22,510 nucleotides of DNA from an uncultured Bacilli bacterium. Its GTDB lineage: Bacteria > Bacillota_I > Bacilli_A > RF39 > UBA660. The DNA lies in contig CAKOIF010000021.1 in assembly GCA_934086485.1 (NCBI GenBank), positions 1 to 22,510 of the forward strand, given 5' to 3'. A program made the position numbers and the translations under genes. This document shows, piece after piece, positions 19,796-22,510 of this stretch; position 1 is the first letter of the stretch, and each line of letters starts with the position of its first letter. The notes beneath the pieces were generated by a model. That model did no database searches, was not told where the DNA came from, and worked only from the letters and a program-made list of their open reading frames with translations.

Positions 19796-22510
19796 ATGAA
19801 GAAACTAAAATATTTTTTTGCTAGTGCAATTGTTCTTGTTGCAGTAGCTATTTCAACTATTGTTTTCGCAGAATATAAAGAACAGAAAGGTGATTTAAGA
19901 GTAGGTAATACTATAAGCAACAAAAATGTTTCTGTTAATGCTGGTAGTAGCAATTTAATTATTGATGGAGATGTTAAAGTTGTTAAAACAGTAAGTAAAA
20001 CAGATACTGATGGAGTTTACAATGTTAAGTTTGATATTTCCGCTAAAGAAAAAGAAAATACAAAAACAACTCCAATATACGCAGTTGTTGTATTTGATAA
20101 TTCCGGAAGTATGATTTGTGATTCTGCAAAAGGATCTTATGCTAAAACTCATGCTTCAGGACATTATAGTAGACCGTATACAGCTTCTTTAGGTGATGAA
20201 AAAACTATCTATTGTAGTAATGCATATGATAGTAGTGTTGTCCTTAATGATAAATGGGAAAGTGCAGTTAAAGGTACTAAATCATTTACTAATGAAATAT
20301 TAAGTATTGATTCATCAAAAATAAGTTATGTAACATTTGCTGATTACGCATCTAATGCAACACAATGGTATAAAAATGGCGACAATATTCCTAAATCAGT
20401 GTATGGTCACCCAATCGGAGGAACTAATTTATCTGATGCAATTAATAAAGCTTACAATAAATTAAGTGAAAAAACTATTCCAACAAATGCTAAAAAAATT
20501 ATAATTGTTATTTCTGATGGTGAGCCTGATTATGTTAATGCGGCTTATAATTCTGCTAATAAAGCAAAAAAAGCTGGTATTAAAATTTATTCAATAGGAT
20601 ATGCAGTTGACAAAGATAGTACTGCAGCAAACGTTCTAAAGAATGTTTCATCAAATTCTGCTAATGATACAACTAATTATAGTTTTCTAGCAGGACAAGA
20701 TAATGTAAGTAATATTTTTAAAAAACTTGCTGCAGATATTACAACAGTTTATGCTAAAGATGCTACATTAACTGATACAATTGGTGGAAACTTTAAATTT
20801 ACAAGTTCTAATGATAATGTAAAAGTTAATGGTCAAAATGTTAGTTTTTCAATTGATAAATTAACTAGACAGCCACAATCATTCTCATTTAATATTACTA
20901 TTGATGATGAAAATATTACTGAAGATGGTTGGTATCCAACTAATGATGGATTTAACTTAACATATACTGATGTTTATGGTAATTCTCAAAAAATTACTTC
21001 ACCAGAGGACCCTGAGGTATATTGGGTTGCAAAAAGATATGACTACAAAATTGAATACTACTATGATAGACAAATTGATGATACTTTAACTAAAACTGGT
21101 AAAGATGTTAAAGGTAAAGAAATCACTGTAAGTGAAGAAAGTATTAATAAAAATACTAAAGAAGGTTATTCATTTGTAAATACTGATCCTTCTACAGGAA
21201 AAATTGTAATTTCTTCAACTGAAGAAAATGTAATTAGAGTATATTATGAAAGAAATTCATATGATTATGAAGTACATTATTTCTTTAATGGTAATGAAGA
21301 TGAATCATTAATTGAAAGAAAATCAGCTAAATTTAATGATGTAATTAGTACTTATACTGATAAAGTAAAAACTGGTTATAAATTAGATAGAATAGAAAAT
21401 TTACCTCTTACAATTAAAACTAAAGGTAATGTAATAAATGTTTACTATGTAACTGATGAAACTCAAACAAAAGAGTTATCTTATACAGTTGAATATTATA
21501 AAGATGGTAATAAAGTAGCAAATGATACACAAGTTGTTAAGAAAACAAAACAAGTATTAGAAAGTGATACTTTAACTATTAAAAAGGGTGAAATCAATGT
21601 AACTAATAAATATGTTGGTTATAAATTTGAAAAAACTAATCCAGAAACTATACCAAATTCTATTGAGGATAAAGGTGTAATTAAGGTTTACTATGTAAAA
21701 GATATGTTTGAATATACTATTAATTATTACTATAATGGTAAAATAGATAATTCAAAAACAGAAAGTTCTAAAGCAAAATACGAAACAGTAATTAATACTT
21801 ATCCAGATAAAAAAGAAGTTGGATATAAATTAGAAAAAACAGAAAATTTACCACTTACAGTTACTGAAGATAAAACTAAAAATGTTATTAATGTATATTA
21901 TGTAACTGATGAAAATCAAACAAAAGAGCTATCTTATACTGTTGAATACTATAAAGATGGTAATAAAGTAGCAAATGATACACAAGTTGTTAAGCAAACA
22001 AAACAAGTATTAGAAAGTGATACTTTAACTGTTGAAAAAGGTGAAATCAATGTAACTAATAAATATGTTGGTTATAAATTTGAAAAAACAAATCCAGAAA
22101 CTATACCAAATTCTATTGAGGATAAAGGTGTAATTAAGGTTTACTATGTAAAAGATATGTTTGAATATACTATTAATTATTACTATAATGGTAAAATAGA
22201 TAATTCAAAAACAGAAAGTTCTAAAGCAAAATACGAAACAGTAATTAATACTTATCCAGATAAAAAAGAAGTTGGATATAAATTAGAAAAAACAGAAAAT
22301 TTACCACTTACAGTTACTGAAGATAAAACTAAAAATGTTATTAATGTATATTATGTAACTGATGAAAATCAAACAAAAGAGCTATCTTATACTGTTGAAT
22401 ACTATAAAGATGGTAATAAAGTAGCAAATGATACACAAGTTGTTAAGCAAACTAAACAAGTATTAGAAAGTGATACTTTAACTGTTGAAAAAGGTAAAAT
22501 CAATGTAACT
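19796..22510 (+). CDS. Large VWA-domain adhesin with MucBP-like repeats (3' end outside window)
   Basis: The frame is open from ATG 19796 to the window end (905 codons). Residues 1-30 are a signal peptide (MKKLKYFFAS to FAEYKEQ). A von Willebrand A domain (about 95-310) has a full MIDAS metal site: D101-x-S103-x-S105 in FDNSGSM, T210 in GGTNLS and D241 in ISDGEPD. A beta domain of about 110 residues (TLTDTIGGNFKFTSSN) follows, as in pilus-tip adhesins. From about residue 418 come MucBP-like units of 60-80 residues, each ending VIxVYYV, which then become 151-residue tandem repeats. It is expected to be a cell-wall adhesin binding host or mucus ligands; the C-terminal sorting signal would lie beyond the window. 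Two sortase genes are nearby. Confidence 0.88.
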   Translation, partial: MKKLKYFFASAIVLVAVAISTIVFAEYKEQKGDLRVGNTISNKNVSVNAGSSNLIIDGDVKVVKTVSKTDTDGVYNVKFDISAKEKENTKTTPIYAVVVFDNSGSMICDSAKGSYAKTHASGHYSRPYTASLGDEKTIYCSNAYDSSVVLNDKWESAVKGTKSFTNEILSIDSSKISYVTFADYASNATQWYKNGDNIPKSVYGHPIGGTNLSDAINKAYNKLSEKTIPTNAKKIIIVISDGEPDYVNAAYNSANKAKKAGIKIYSIGYAVDKDSTAANVLKNVSSNSANDTTNYSFLAGQDNVSNIFKKLAADITTVYAKDATLTDTIGGNFKFTSSNDNVKVNGQNVSFSIDKLTRQPQSFSFNITIDDENITEDGWYPTNDGFNLTYTDVYGNSQKITSPEDPEVYWVAKRYDYKIEYYYDRQIDDTLTKTGKDVKGKEITVSEESINKNTKEGYSFVNTDPSTGKIVISSTEENVIRVYYERNSYDYEVHYFFNGNEDESLIERKSAKFNDVISTYTDKVKTGYKLDRIENLPLTIKTKGNVINVYYVTDETQTKELSYTVEYYKDGNKVANDTQVVKKTKQVLESDTLTIKKGEINVTNKYVGYKFEKTNPETIPNSIEDKGVIKVYYVKDMFEYTINYYYNGKIDNSKTESSKAKYETVINTYPDKKEVGYKLEKTENLPLTVTEDKTKNVINVYYVTDENQTKELSYTVEYYKDGNKVANDTQVVKQTKQVLESDTLTVEKGEINVTNKYVGYKFEKTNPETIPNSIEDKGVIKVYYVKDMFEYTINYYYNGKIDNSKTESSKAKYETVINTYPDKKEVGYKLEKTENLPLTVTEDKTKNVINVYYVTDENQTKELSYTVEYYKDGNKVANDTQVVKQTKQVLESDTLTVEKGKINVT
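21449..22510 (+). repeat. 453-bp tandem repeats within the adhesin gene
   Basis: Units start at 21449, 21902 and 22355 (GTAACTGATGAA...), exactly 453 bp or 151 codons apart. The third is cut by the window end. The first differs from the second at scattered bases, while second and third are nearly identical in the part visible (for example GEINVT becomes GKINVT). Each unit contains two MucBP-like modules (KELSYTVEYYKDG and MFEYTINYYYNG). Older, diverged single modules precede it at 21040-21448. Confidence 0.93.

Noticed and set aside
19753..20152. Minus-strand open frames at the start of the VWA adhesin gene
   Set aside because: Antisense to the signal peptide and VWA domain coding region, which is far better supported.
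21449..22510. Tandem repeats as CRISPR or satellite DNA
   Set aside because: The period is 453 bp, in frame, with translated MucBP-like modules; there are no spacers.

Overview
The window reads as one very AT-rich Gram-positive (Bacillota) chromosome segment. It uses the standard bacterial code (TGA ends genes, Trp is TGG), has AGGAGG-type ribosome binding sites, short 5' leaders and compact spacing. SepF plus DivIVA, sortases with sorting-signal substrates, a YolD/Y-polymerase pair and signal peptides point to a walled, single-membrane organism. An uncultured gut member of class Bacilli is my inference. No tRNA, rRNA, transposase, integrase, reverse transcriptase or CRISPR array was seen.

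Layout. (1) 1-1.8 kb: tail of a membrane-anchored protein, then a minus-strand yolD-Y-family polymerase operon whose promoter is followed at once by a LexA-box-like palindrome, so it is probably an SOS mutagenesis module. (2) 1.8-5.2 kb: an exported anchored protein, then a three-gene operon (ZIP metal transporter, SDR epimerase-like protein, patatin-like lipase). (3) 5.2-8.0 kb: sepF-divIVA-cdsA-rseP, a cell division, phospholipid and intramembrane protease operon. (4) 8.1-9.5 kb: a cytosolic transglutaminase-like Cys-His-Asp protein and a DUF1003-type membrane protein.

(5) 9.56-10.94 kb: an accessory island. A basic, nuclease-like ORF lies between two 171-bp direct repeats (about 93% identical, gapless, 782 bp apart). 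The second repeat leads through a third, shortened copy into a small, strongly acidic ORF, whose end overlaps a 19-codon ORF for a cationic hydrophobic peptide with a good ribosome binding site. This looks like a toxin/immunity or toxin/antitoxin locus with duplicated leader regions and is the best candidate here for an undescribed system.

(6) 11.0-12.8 kb: a DUF6020-like polytopic membrane protein, apparently translated from a leaderless mRNA. (7) 12.8-22.5 kb: a surface-display locus. It holds a class B sortase with an unusual 270-residue cytosolic N-terminal domain, a divergent NPQTG sorting-signal protein, a response regulator/histidine kinase pair, and a 553-residue exported protein. The C-terminal fold of that protein resembles the C-type-lectin/DUF6273 group, and its last ~160 bp have a different base composition (possible diversity-generating-retroelement variable region). 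A second sortase follows, lacking the usual catalytic Arg, and then a VWA adhesin with 453-bp tandem repeats that runs off the window. A 17-bp perfect inverted repeat sits upstream of the lectin-like gene and may mark a switchable promoter. The sortases probably anchor the surface proteins, and the two-component system may control the locus.

Several promoters are nested in the terminator of the gene upstream (2.5, 5.2 and 18.9 kb). At 18.9 kb the hairpin also covers the downstream ribosome binding site.
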